Shown: in pieces, positions 12,601 through 24,600 of the stretch
Position numbering within the stretch: position 1 is the stretch's first letter
How the letters are laid out: every line of letters begins with the position of its first letter
Assembly: GCF_963678635.1 (NCBI RefSeq)
Contig: NC_087062.1
Location: forward strand, 35,304,052-35,368,051
DNA length: 64,000 nucleotides
Reading direction: 5' to 3'
Origin: Symsagittifera roscoffensis
Taxonomy: Eukaryota > Xenacoelomorpha > Acoela > Convolutidae
Notes under the pieces: model-generated
What the model was told of the DNA's origin: nothing
Database searches by the model: none
The model's input: only the letters and a program-made list of their open reading frames with translations
Made by a program: the position numbers and the translations under genes

Positions 12601-15600
12601 TTCTTCTCGCGTTCAAGTCTTGAAGATACTGAGTTTTTAGCCGAGTTGTTGTTCATGTCGAAAGCTGCAGAGAGTTACGTGAAGAAGGTGAAAGCTGCCT
12701 CTGAGGCAAGTCGTATCCAACATGAGATTGCAGCCAGTGCTCGTGAACATTTGGGAGTGTTCAAAAGTCACACGCCTAGTGGGCTCAAAAAGAAAATCAC
12801 TGATACCGACGAGTTGGAAAAAGCTCTTGGTCGAAAAGCTCCAGAAAAAAAGAAAGCTAAAGTGGAACCAGAGAAAACAGGTGTTGTTGAACATGCCGAT
12901 GCTATGTCTGCAAGTGTGCAAAAATTAAAGGTTCTAAACAGTCACTTGTTTTTGTTTTTCTTAAGGGAGAGACTCTGAAAGTTTTCGTAAGTTACGCATT
13001 TCATCCCGCATTAGTAAACCATATTCTAAAAAATGTGAAACAGGTACCTCCAGCTTTAGATGGGCCCCTAGTTTTAACTATAATTGCAAATCAGTTCTGT
13101 ACTTTTTATTTTAATAACTCGCTTTATAAAAAATTTATTGATTTGTTTTTGTTTGAACGGGTTCGTCCTATGTTATATTAGCTTTTTCAAATTGCTTTTC
13201 CCGGTAGTGATCTGGACACTTCAAGTCACTTTTGTTGAAACTGTTGTGCGTATCATGGGAATCCTAGAAATTATCGCGAATTATAAAATCATCAGACGGT
13301 GCACATTCAATCAGAAACTTCACCAAGCGTTCACTTGGGCGCTTCACGTTAAGAACGAGTCATCTCGGTGCCGATGTTGCTTGTTTTTGCGAGTTGTTGG
13401 TAGCAAGAGGCAGGCGAGCGCTAGTCGATCATGCAAAAAGACCACTGCCTGTCAAAAATGAACCAGCTAAAAAGGATCATCCGACGGAAAAGTAGCTGGT
13501 AAACGCCAAGGTTGACAAGAAGGCTATTGCAAATAAAGCTGTAGCTCTGCTCGTGCTGAAGTTAGTTTTAGATGGTTCTCCATTCGGGACGAGCGACTGT
13601 TTCAGTCGTTGGAGAGATCTGTATTCAAAAATGTTTCCGGACTCAAATTACACAAAGCTGGCTTGTGGGCCTACCAAAGCAACATATATGCTTGTGCATG
13701 ACCTTGTTCCATTAATAAAATCCAAGATCACCAAAAAGCTTCGGGGCGAGCGGTTCACCATACACCTAGACGAGTCTTCTTACAACGGTAAAATTCGTTT
13801 AGAAATCTGGATTGCTTATCACGATTCATTTTCTCGTGTTTGTCACTAATTGTCTTCGAAGGAGTTGGAATGCTCTGTTTCGCTGAACGATATATCATCT
13901 CTGTATAATATCCATCAATTTATTTTGATTTGATTGACGGAATCCTCAACGAACTTAAGCTGCAGAGTACAAATTTCGTTGCATGACTGACAACTGCGCA
14001 ACAAAGCGAGGTCAGCGAACTGGACTTGTCAGTGTGTTCGTCACCGGGTTTGTCAGGGTGTGGAACTCATCAAGCTTATTTGGCTCATCGAAAAATTTGC
14101 AGGAGTCTTATTATTGCAAATTGCATGCCCGTTCTTACAAAGTTCTTTAATTTCATCCACAACACCTCGAAAGTTTAGTCGGTACTCAAGCAGCAGTGGA
14201 CGTTTCTAAAAAAAAACCTTTGACATTTCATTGAATTTGAGCAAATTGTATCAGTTTACGGTTAAGAACAAGAGTGTTAGATCGCCTGTAGAGTTTACTG
14301 CTAGGAGTTTGGAGAAAAACTTGAAAGTTTTAATGACAAATCAGGAATTAGTGAAGTATTTGCATACTTTTGCAGAGAAATTACTTAGGTATAGTCCCAA
14401 ATTTTCTTGCGTCTCCGATAACGCAAACAGTTTACGTGTTACACGATAAACTGGAGTCATTGAGCAACAGCCGAACGTTTTATTCCAAACTTGAAACGTT
14501 AACTTTGAGTTTTAATTCAGATGTTGTCAAGAAGAAAGACGAGGTTGCCACATTAGCGGTTGTGTTTGGGTCTTTTTCGCTTATTGCACTGTTCAATCAA
14601 AACAAAGTGGAATCGCTTTCTGAGATGTATTTGCTTTGCGAGTCGTCGCAGCTCTTGATTCCACAGAACATGCTAGTTGAACCATGGTTCAGCGAAATGA
14701 AGACTGCCGAGAGTCTGCAACAGAGTCATTTCTCTCCAGAAACTTACAATGATGTTAGACTGGCAAGAAGCTTCTTCTCGCGTTCAAGTCTTGAAGATAC
14801 TGAGTTTTTAGCCGAGTTGTTGTTCATGTCGAAAGCTGCAGAGAGTTACGTGAAGAAGGTGAAAGCTGCCTCTGAGGCAAGTCGTATCCAACATGAGATT
14901 GCAGCCAGTGCTCGTGAACATTTGGGAGTGTTCAAAAGTCACACGCCTAGTGGGCTCAAAAAGAAAATCACTGATACCGACGAGTTGGAAAAAGCTCTTG
15001 GTCGAAAAGCTCCAGAAAAAAAGAAAGCTAAAGTGGAACCAGAGAAAACAGGTGTTGTTGAACATGCCGATGCTATGTCTGCAAGTGTGCAAAAATTAAA
15101 GGTTCTAAACAGTCACTTGTTTTTGTTTTTCTTAAGGGAGAGACTCTGAAAGTTTTCGTAAGTTACGCATTTCATCCCGCATTAGTAAACCATATTCTAA
15201 AAAATGTGAAACAGGTACCTCCAGCTTTAGATGGGCCCCTAGTTTTAACTATAATTGCAAGTCAGTTCTGTACTTTGTATTTTAATAACTCGCTTTATAA
15301 AAAATTTATTGATTTGTTTTTGTTTGAACGGGTTCGTCCTATGTTATATTGGCTTTTTCAAATTGCTTCAGGAATGGGTCTTAAAATTTCTGATTTTGAA
15401 ACTTTAAAAGCTTGAATTTTTTTAACATACTTTCATTTTTGGCTGAATCAGGGTCGACTCAATTTTTTCACCTTAGTTGAAGCTCGTTTTTTGATTTTCA
15501 ATGATTGTTAAGGCTGCTTTGGAACACATCCGAGCAAAAATATGAAATTTCTGTAGAAATAGTTTTTCAGTAATTTTTTCAGTTTAGTTCTTTTCGAAAA

Positions 15601-18600
15601 AAAACTGGCTTTTCTTTTTTCTAGGAATTTTTTGCAATGCACTGTTTTTATAATATCGGAAGAGGTGCAAAGCATCGCTCTGCCTCTGTATTAATTTTGA
15701 AATTTAAAAAAATAATTTTTCAAAAAGGTCATTTTTTTGTTAACTTGCGTTTTGTGACTCCTTTCCCAGCATCTGTTGTCAATGTTTTGTTTCCTTGCGT
15801 TCATGTCTTTTTTCCAACTGTCTGTTGGCTATGTTTTATCATTAAATCCTTTTTAATTTATAATAGTCTTTTTCCTAGCTTTTTTGTTTTTGGGCTTTGT
15901 CTTTTTATCTGATTTCTTTTAGGAAGCCTTCAGAAGAGCGTCTACATTTTAAGCGAGTGTATATTTTAAAATAAAAGTTAAATAGAAACTTGTAACTTGA
16001 TAATGCTGAATTTTTATAATGAGCATTGGCAAGGATTTATCTTCTTTTTTCTATCATTTTTTTCGGTGGTCTCTTTGTGGAATTTATTGGATTACTCGGA
16101 TGTTTCCAAACACTTGGGAGGATGGCTTCAGCGATACGGTCGTTAGTCTTTGGGCTGTTTTTTCTTGAGAACACTTTATCTGATGCAGCAAAGCTTAAGA
16201 ATATTGTTAGGAAATATTGAGCCTCTTAATCTGAAATTGACGTGCAGTCTGCTCAAAGAGCCTTACTTTGGCCTTTTTTAAATCTATCACTAAAGCGCGA
16301 CGAAAATAAGGTAAACCCCAATTAATTGAAATCGTTTGCGCGGAGACTTCATTTATGGAGTTTCGTCAATTTTTTTAAGGCAAGAGAAGTAGCAGATTGA
16401 ACAGCAAAAATCCCAGCGCTGATGAGTTGAATCAATGCCGGAAACTACTTGAAGTTCATGTCTTGTTGTGTCATGTGATTTTTAAAAAGCAAAAAAAAAC
16501 AATTCGTATCAGCATTGTACGTGTTCATCTAGATTCTGCCTTTAGATTTTAATCTTTCTGTCAAATTTTCACTCACTTTGGTTGGTAAACAATAACTTAA
16601 TTGGAGGCGTTCATAAACACTTCTGAATGTGAAAGCCTTTTCTACTCTGCTACCAAATTATAAAAGCTAGATTTATTAGTGAAAATTCATGTTTTGAATG
16701 CGCGTGTTGAGGCCTGTCGACTAAATAAATAACTTACCATTTTAAGAAAACTTTGAAGAACAAAAAAACACACAAGGGGATTCGGATTTTCTATTTTTAT
16801 TCGTTAAAAGTAACTTAATTGTTAAACGTAAAAATCACCTTGTGACTTTATAAAGTGACGCAGCATTGCCAATACATGTCATAACGCATTCTTTTATTGT
16901 GGCCGGCAAGCAAGATGACCAAAGTTTATTTCAAGCAACAGACTATTAAGACAAAATTTTTCGAGAGATTAAGAAGACATTTTAATCTGTACATGTCCTC
17001 AATCGAAAATGGTGTTCAAATTTCAAGAATTTGTAAAGCTTTGATGCGAGCTTAGATGGGGTTTCAATGATCAGTTCTGGATTACTCGAATCTTATGTAC
17101 TGGAAAGTGTATGTTAGTTTGAACTGAATGTATTGTTCAATGATTTTGGGATAGTTTTTCTGCAATTTGTAATTATTTTGCCAGAAAGTTTTTAAAGTTT
17201 CATTTTTTAATGAGCCAATAACTTGCATGGAAAGTCTATGAATTTGAGCGATTGCTACAAATAGTTTCCGGTACCAGCCTATACTCTACGACATTTATGG
17301 TATATGAGACGTCACTTCTTGATAATACGGCGCGAGCCATTAGATCATATTGCTCAGTATTTAGAGGCCGTGCACTGTCACCTTTTAATAATACGCGAAC
17401 CATTAAATCATATGTGTAATTTTTTGGATGGTGTGTACCGGCTTCATTTGTAATTGGTAGACGATTGAAAACCAAAATATTGCAAATATCTATCGAAGTT
17501 GCTAGATTTTGACCTGAGACGAGACGTGCATTAGCAGATAATAGTTTTTGGCGACTATCGCAGTAGTTTGCTTTTGACATTTTGAGATTAACTTATGCCA
17601 TAAAATGTGCATTGTCATAATTTGAGTCCATTGTATTTTTCGTACCATATTTGATTAATAAAAACATCAAGAGCGTATATTGTTATTGTCGCCTTGCGAG
17701 TTTAGTCCTGGATTTGAATTCAACTTTATCCAAATTGGTAAGTCAATTGTTTCATTTTCAAGCTTTTTATCGTCTAGTTTTCTCTAGTTCTCTGAATGCA
17801 GAAACGTGATTGCATGGATACCTTTTTTCTGTAGCCTTAATTTTCCTGCATTTTTTTTACCGTTCTTAGACCTTTTGGCGTTTTTTGTTTGTTTTTATAA
17901 AGTGCTTTTTCGCCTGTGCTGATATAGTTTTTGTGACATAACGATACTATATTTTCGCAGCAGTCCGCGGTTTTTTATGTGCAGAACTTTCTCAAGAAAG
18001 TAAATTGCTTAATTTCAACGGTTTGAAGAGAAAAAGAAATTTCGGAATTTTTTCAAAACTGTAATTTTGCATGGTATTTTTTAAAAACAAATCTTTTGAA
18101 AATTCAGGTCCATAACAGTTGCAAATTACTAGATGTATCCTTGTGTTTCATAGTATAGGGTATTGTTAAAATTTCTTCGTTGCAAATTTGAGTTCCCTTT
18201 GAGTTGTGTCAAAATTTGAATTTTGTTTAGTCTAAGGAAGAGCAAGACAATCTATTGCGGCAGCGAGAAGACGAGGTGAGAAGACTGAAGGCTCAATTGG
18301 AGAGATACAGAGGTCTCAAAGGGGCTAACAAAGACAGCATTGCAGAATCCGAATTGTTCGAAGAGAACACGAAACTACTTTCACAGGTAGATGAAATAAA
18401 TGACTTGAATTAAGTCACCGCAAAATAGGCTAACTTTGACAAGAAGCGGGTTAACTTCGACATCGTAAAATGGTACTGCAATTATCACCCCTAGTTCGCA
18501 TGCAGAGACTGAAACCAAAGTGCCCTTCTGTATACTGTTTATTTTGTCTTGCATATGGATACTACCTTTTAACTCCTAACAACTCAACGCCGTTCAATTT

Positions 18601-21600
18601 CTTTCCCGACCATTTAATCTTTATCCTTTATATTAAATGAATGACAGAAAATTTAAAGCCATCTTTTAGCTGACATAAGGCGCAATGGTTAAGAGCGATC
18701 ATTGAGCTCAACGTTTAAAAAAATCATCACAACTAAGAATTTTCTAGAATTTTTCAGTCAATATCAAATTGACGCTTCAAACTTTTTAACTCGAACTTTC
18801 ACCATCCAAATTGCTTCATAAAGTAACTCGAAGTATTTCAAAGTTTCATAGTGGGAAAAGTTTGCTGAAAAAAGACTAAATTTTTGCGAACCGATTCAGT
18901 CTATGAAATAGTTGAAGTAATTGAAAGTTTCATAGCTTGCTTACAAAAACAAACTTTTCGCGAACCAATTCAGTCTTTGAAAATACTTGAAATACTTCAA
19001 AGCTTGAGTAGCTTGCTTACAACAACTCAAACCTTTTCGCGACCCGGTCTATGAAATAACTTGAAATATTCAAGTTTCTTCGCTTGTATAGCTTGCTTAA
19101 AAGAACTTTTTAAAAATGGATTTGTTCTATGAAACAACCTGGAATGTTTCAAAAATTCTTGATTGAGTAGCGTGCAAAGACTTTTTGTGACTTAATTTGT
19201 TTTACGAAATAATTTCAGTTTCATTGGTTGAATAACTGGCTGACCAAGACTGAAATATTTTGCTCCATGAAAATTTTTTTATTTTTGAGAAAGTTTTATC
19301 AACTGTTTCGCTCTATAGAAAAATTGTTAATATTTGAAAAAGTTTTGAACTTAAAGTTTTCGCAAAACCCTTCGGTTTGGGAAACAGATTAAAATATTTG
19401 GAGGTTCATCCTTGGAATAGTTTGCTCAGAAAACCTTTATTTTTTTTGCAATACAATTCGGTCTATGAAAATAACTTTTTGCAATCCGGTTCGCTTCATA
19501 AAAAAATTGAAAAGTTCAATTGCTTGAATAGAAAACTTGAATTTTTTGTGAACTCAATTTGCTTTACAAAATAAATATACATATTTCAAAGTTTCATTAT
19601 ATAGCTGGCTGCAATAGAAAAACATCAGCTTTCCACGACCTTCATGAATTAACTTAGTATTTCAAAATTTTTTAGCTTCCTTAGAAAAAGTTTCAAGATT
19701 TTGTGACCACATTTGGTCCAAAAACAACTTTTTTCAAGGTTTCATAGCTTGTATGGCTTGCTTAAGAAAAACTAACTTTTAACAAACCGATTCAATGTTA
19801 GAAATATTTCGATTTTTTTATGGGTCTTAACTTTGAATTTTTCAAATGGCTGCAATACACAATTTAAATTTTTTTTTGCCATCCAATTTCCTGCTGGAAA
19901 TATCTTGGAATTTTTCAAAATTTTGTAGCTTGCTGAGAAAAAGTTCTGCGAACCGATTTGGTCTAAAACAACTTGAAATTTTTCAAAATTTCATAACTTG
20001 AATAGCTTGCTGAAGAGAAAATTGACATTTCCCCCATCCGATTTACTCTTTTCGCCATCCGATGTCCCATATGAATCAACCCTTCACATCTTTCAATCAC
20101 TCAAAAATTCTCGCATACCTATTCGGTCTGAAATAACTTTAATTATTAAAAAACTACATAGCTTGAATATTTTTCTTCAGAAATACATGATTTTTTTTCG
20201 CGGAACGATTCGATCTAGGAAATAAATTGATATACTTAGTTTCTTACCTTGAATAGTTGCTTAAGAAAAACTTGAACTTTTGCCTATCAGTTTGCTCCAT
20301 AAAAATAACAAACGTTTCAAAATTTTTTGCTTGAATAGCCTGCTGAAATTCTTTTGACTGTTTGCCAACCGATTCGCTTCTTGAAAGAACTTGATTGTTA
20401 AAGATTCTTAGCTTGAAAAGCTTGCTTAAGAAAAACTTTTTTTTTCTCGAACTGATTAGCTCTATGAAAAACTTCTAATATTTGAAACTTTCATCACTTG
20501 AATGGCTTCAACTGAAAATTTGAAATTTTTCGCTAGCCGATTGCTTCATGAAACATGGATAGCCGGTTACTGTGCAAGTAGCACAGAACGTTCCGACCAG
20601 TCTCAAAAAATTAGAACAAAATTATGTTTCCAATTAGGGTAGTTTTTTTTCGTCTTGGTGTGATAAAAGAATCTTGTAAAATCATGCAAATTCTTAAACT
20701 CAGTCATCGTAAAATATGCAAATTTTCAAACAATTCTTGAATATAAAAAACAAGAAAAACAAAAAAACTTTGAAAAAAGTAAAAAAAAAATTTTTAAAAT
20801 AATTTTTGTATTTTTGATTCCTAAGATGAAGCTAAAAACTCCAAAAACCAACATCAATTGAGTAAACCTAAATTTTCAAGGCTGAAATTAAGCATAACTA
20901 AGCTAATGTAAGCCTCCTCTTTCGCTCGAAGTTAGACGAAAAATCAAAAAGTTCAGACCCGTTTTTCTCGCTTGCTAGTTATATGTTAAATGAATGACAT
21001 GTTTTCAGCAAATGAATGACATGTTTTCAGCATAAGGCCTAATATTTAAGAGGCTATCGAGGGCAACGTTTTAAAAAAAACTTTACACTTAATGATGAAG
21101 AGAAGGCCAAGAATATTCTAGAACTTTCAAACATGCTTAAGACGCTTTAGAAACATGCTCTCGAATGTTCTAGAATTGTTTATGACAAACATTCAATTCT
21201 TCAGACAAGATGAACTCGGTTCAATTTCAAGGGTGGCATTATCTGTCGAATTTAGTTTTTCTCCCTGCTAGAAAAACTAAATTTTTGCAATCCAATTTGC
21301 GCGATGAAATAACTTCAAAGTTTCATAGCATGAATAGCTTGCTTTGAAAAACTGAAATTATTTTATACTGAAACAACTGGACATACTTTATAGTTTCATC
21401 GCGTGAAAAGCTGGCTCAGAAAAATTTTGAATTATTTCAGGCTGTTTCTTAGACCGAATATATTTTGCGAAATTTTAAAGTTTTCTAAGCAAATTTTCTT
21501 GCTCACTTTTTCCTAGCAAAGTTTTCGCAAATGATTTGCTCATTGAAATAACTTGAAATGTTTCATCAAAGTTTCATAGCTTAAACAGCCTGCTTAGGAA

Positions 21601-24600
21601 ACTTAAACTTTTCGCAAAACGATTTTAAACACTTAAAATTGTTTCAGAAATAACTTGACATCATTCAAGATATGATAGCATGAGTAGCTTGCTTAGAAAA
21701 AATTAACTTTTTGCAAACCGATTCGGACTATGAACTGACTTGGTCATTAAAGTAACTTGAATATTCGAAAGTTTTTTTTTTAGCTTGAATAGCTTGCTTA
21801 GAAGTTAGATTTTTCGCAAATTGATTTTTTCTATGAAATAACTTAGTTTGTTTAAAGTTTCATGACTTGCTTAAAGAACTTGCTTAAAACGACTAAAGCT
21901 TTTCGCGGAATGATTTGGTCTAAAAATCTATTGAACTTTTGTATCAAAATTTTAATGGTTGAATGGCTCCAGCAGAAAAACTTAAACGTTTCTTAATCGA
22001 TTCCGTTCCCAAAACAAAATTGAAATTTTTCTATTTTTCTAAGTCCTAAAGCTGGAACAGCTTGCTTAGAAGAAAATTAAACTTTTCACGAACCGATTCG
22101 GTCTATTATATATGTTGGAAATATTTCAAAAACTCAAAGCTTGAATAGTTACTTGAAAGTTTAAAACTTTTTGCGAACTGATTCAGTTTTTCATAAATCA
22201 AAGTTTCATAGCTTGATTAGTTTGCCTGCAAAAACTTTTTTTTTCGAACCGATTCGATCTATGAAATAACTTTAAATGCCAAAGTATCTTTGCTTGAAAA
22301 GCTTGCATAAGAGAACTTTTCTTGAACAGATTCGCTCTATGAAACAACTTGAAATATTTCGAACATTCATTGATCGAGTAGCTTGCATAAAAAACTTGGT
22401 TTGTTGTAAAGTCATTTGCTTTGCGAAATAGTTTCAAAGTTTCATCAATTGAATAACTGGCTGAGAAAGACTGAAATTTTTCGTAAAACGTTTCGCTCCA
22501 TGAAAGAACTTTAACGTTTTGAATTTAATCGCTAGAACTTAAGTTTTCTCAAAAACCATTTAGTTTAAGAAACTGAATTGAAGATTGCAAAATTCATCGC
22601 TAGAATAGCTCACTCAGAAAACCTTTATTTTTTCGCAAAACGATTCGGTCGAAGAACCAACTTGAATTAGTTCAGACGTTTATCGCTTGGATGGCTGCAA
22701 TAGAAAAACCTCAGCTTTTCGCCCTCCGATTAATTCATGAAATAATTGGTAGCCTCCATAGAAAATGGCTGAAGGTTATGCGACCACATTTGGTCCAAAA
22801 TATGTAGAATTTTGGCAAGTTTCATAGCGTGCATGGCTTGCTTAAGGAAAACTGACTTTACCGAACCGATTCAGTGGTGGAAATGTTTCAAATTTTTATG
22901 AGTTGAGTGGCTCCAATTGAAAGATTAAAATTCATTGATTGAGTAGCTTGCATAAATTAACTTGAAATGTTTTCGAAGTTTTCAATTTGGCACAGCTTGT
23001 GTAGATAAACTTCAATTTTTCGCGCAACGGTTCGTTCTTGAGTTTTAATCATTTTCAAACTGATTCACGATATGGCTGAGCTTAAAATTGTTCTTTGTTT
23101 TGTTTATTGGATGGCTTGATAAGAATATCAACTAATTTTTTGCGAGTCGATTGGTTTTTGGTGACGGGCTTGCTAGTACCTTAGCAATTTGACACCACGT
23201 CATTTTCATTTTGATGCAACACCGTGTTAATCGAAAAACTAAGAAAACTTACTTTGACACTTACTTCGGTAAATATCAAAGAATGAACCAAGTCATATGT
23301 GCGCTACTTATAGAGAGTTGCAAAAAGTTCGGACAGACAGAATTGATTAAAAAGAGCAACTGTCTAGACATCAACGGAAATTAAAACTGAAATAAACATA
23401 ACGTCGAAAGTTCATAAACCAGAGTTTTGTTCGAAAATTATAACCACGGCGGGCAATTGCATCCAAAGCGTCGAATAGTAAACCTTGAAAGAGGAAAACT
23501 TCTGCTCAGGGTGGCTATTGTTTTTCTGCGATTAGTTTCCCAATTTTAAATGATTTGATCATCTTCACTGCCGTTTGTTTTTTTTTTTGGTGCGCCCTAA
23601 TCTGTTTTTTTTTTTCTGTGTTTCGGTTTCTAACTAATTTTGCTAACTGTTTTACAATAAAATCTGGATGTTCATTGCAATATTTAAAAATTAGGCTAGC
23701 ATAATCTTCGGATATCCAACGGTCTTGCATTTTGAGTTTGGCCTGAAAAAAAATTCAAGGTTGTTCGGCTTCAGATTTTGCATGCAAAAAAGCGTCGAAA
23801 AGCACTGATTGCACATTTTAATTAATTCTGTCTGTCCGAACTTTTTGCTACTAATTATAATACCAGTGAGTTTTGAACAGCATAAATGACCTCGCCAATC
23901 AATAATTTGGATCGTTAAAATGATTCGAAGCAAAAACGAGCAATTTTTCAAACTTAAATGGCCTCTCAATTATTTAAACCTTCTTTGGCCAACTTGGTGT
24001 AATTTTGAGCCGGTTGAAAAAATTATAAATGTTTGATATCATGTTAAAAAGCTAAAAGTCATGTAATTTTGCATTCATGGTCGTAGTTGAACCGATCGCT
24101 GTTTGCAGCTTTTTTTCGCAGAAAAACGCAATATTCGAAGGGGTTGCCTGGCCCTATTCCCAACCCAGCATCTCATCAAAAGGGCGATTGTGAATAAATA
24201 GCTAATTGCACGAATCAAGTTATTGCGGTATGTACGTTTTCTGGATGTCTGCAAGATAGCGTTTTTTCAAAATATGCTGACAAAATTTATTTAAATTAAA
24301 AACTGAATTTTAAATTAAAAGCAAATCAAAAACATTTAAAACAAAATATGCACTGGCAAATTTATAGATAAGTTCAGTCTTTATGCACAGACAATGTTTT
24401 GAGCCCTTTCATTTAAACTGCGATGCCTGTTTCTTGTTATGGCCACTGGACGCACCGAAGAAAAAAATTTTATGGAGAGGGGTCTTTTTGCATTCTGGCC
24501 TTTACTTTACTCAGAGTGAGCTTCGCTGAAGTCTGATTGTATGCCGAAATGCCATCCTTCGACAATATTTGTCCTAGTGAACCCTCTCACGGCCGTTATT

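Noticed and set aside
12637-12921. Minus-strand frames across the hAT-like units (also 14808-15092)
   Set aside because: Shadows of the plus-strand transposase frame, repeated with the units.
18231-18386. Exon 2 considered as a UBAN ubiquitin-binding coiled coil
   Set aside because: RRLKAQLERYRGLK is reminiscent, but the defining DFxxER residues do not follow.
18780-23060. Satellite considered as a CRISPR-like array
   Set aside because: Units are contiguous and all diverged, with no identical repeats separated by unique spacers, and the context is an animal intron.
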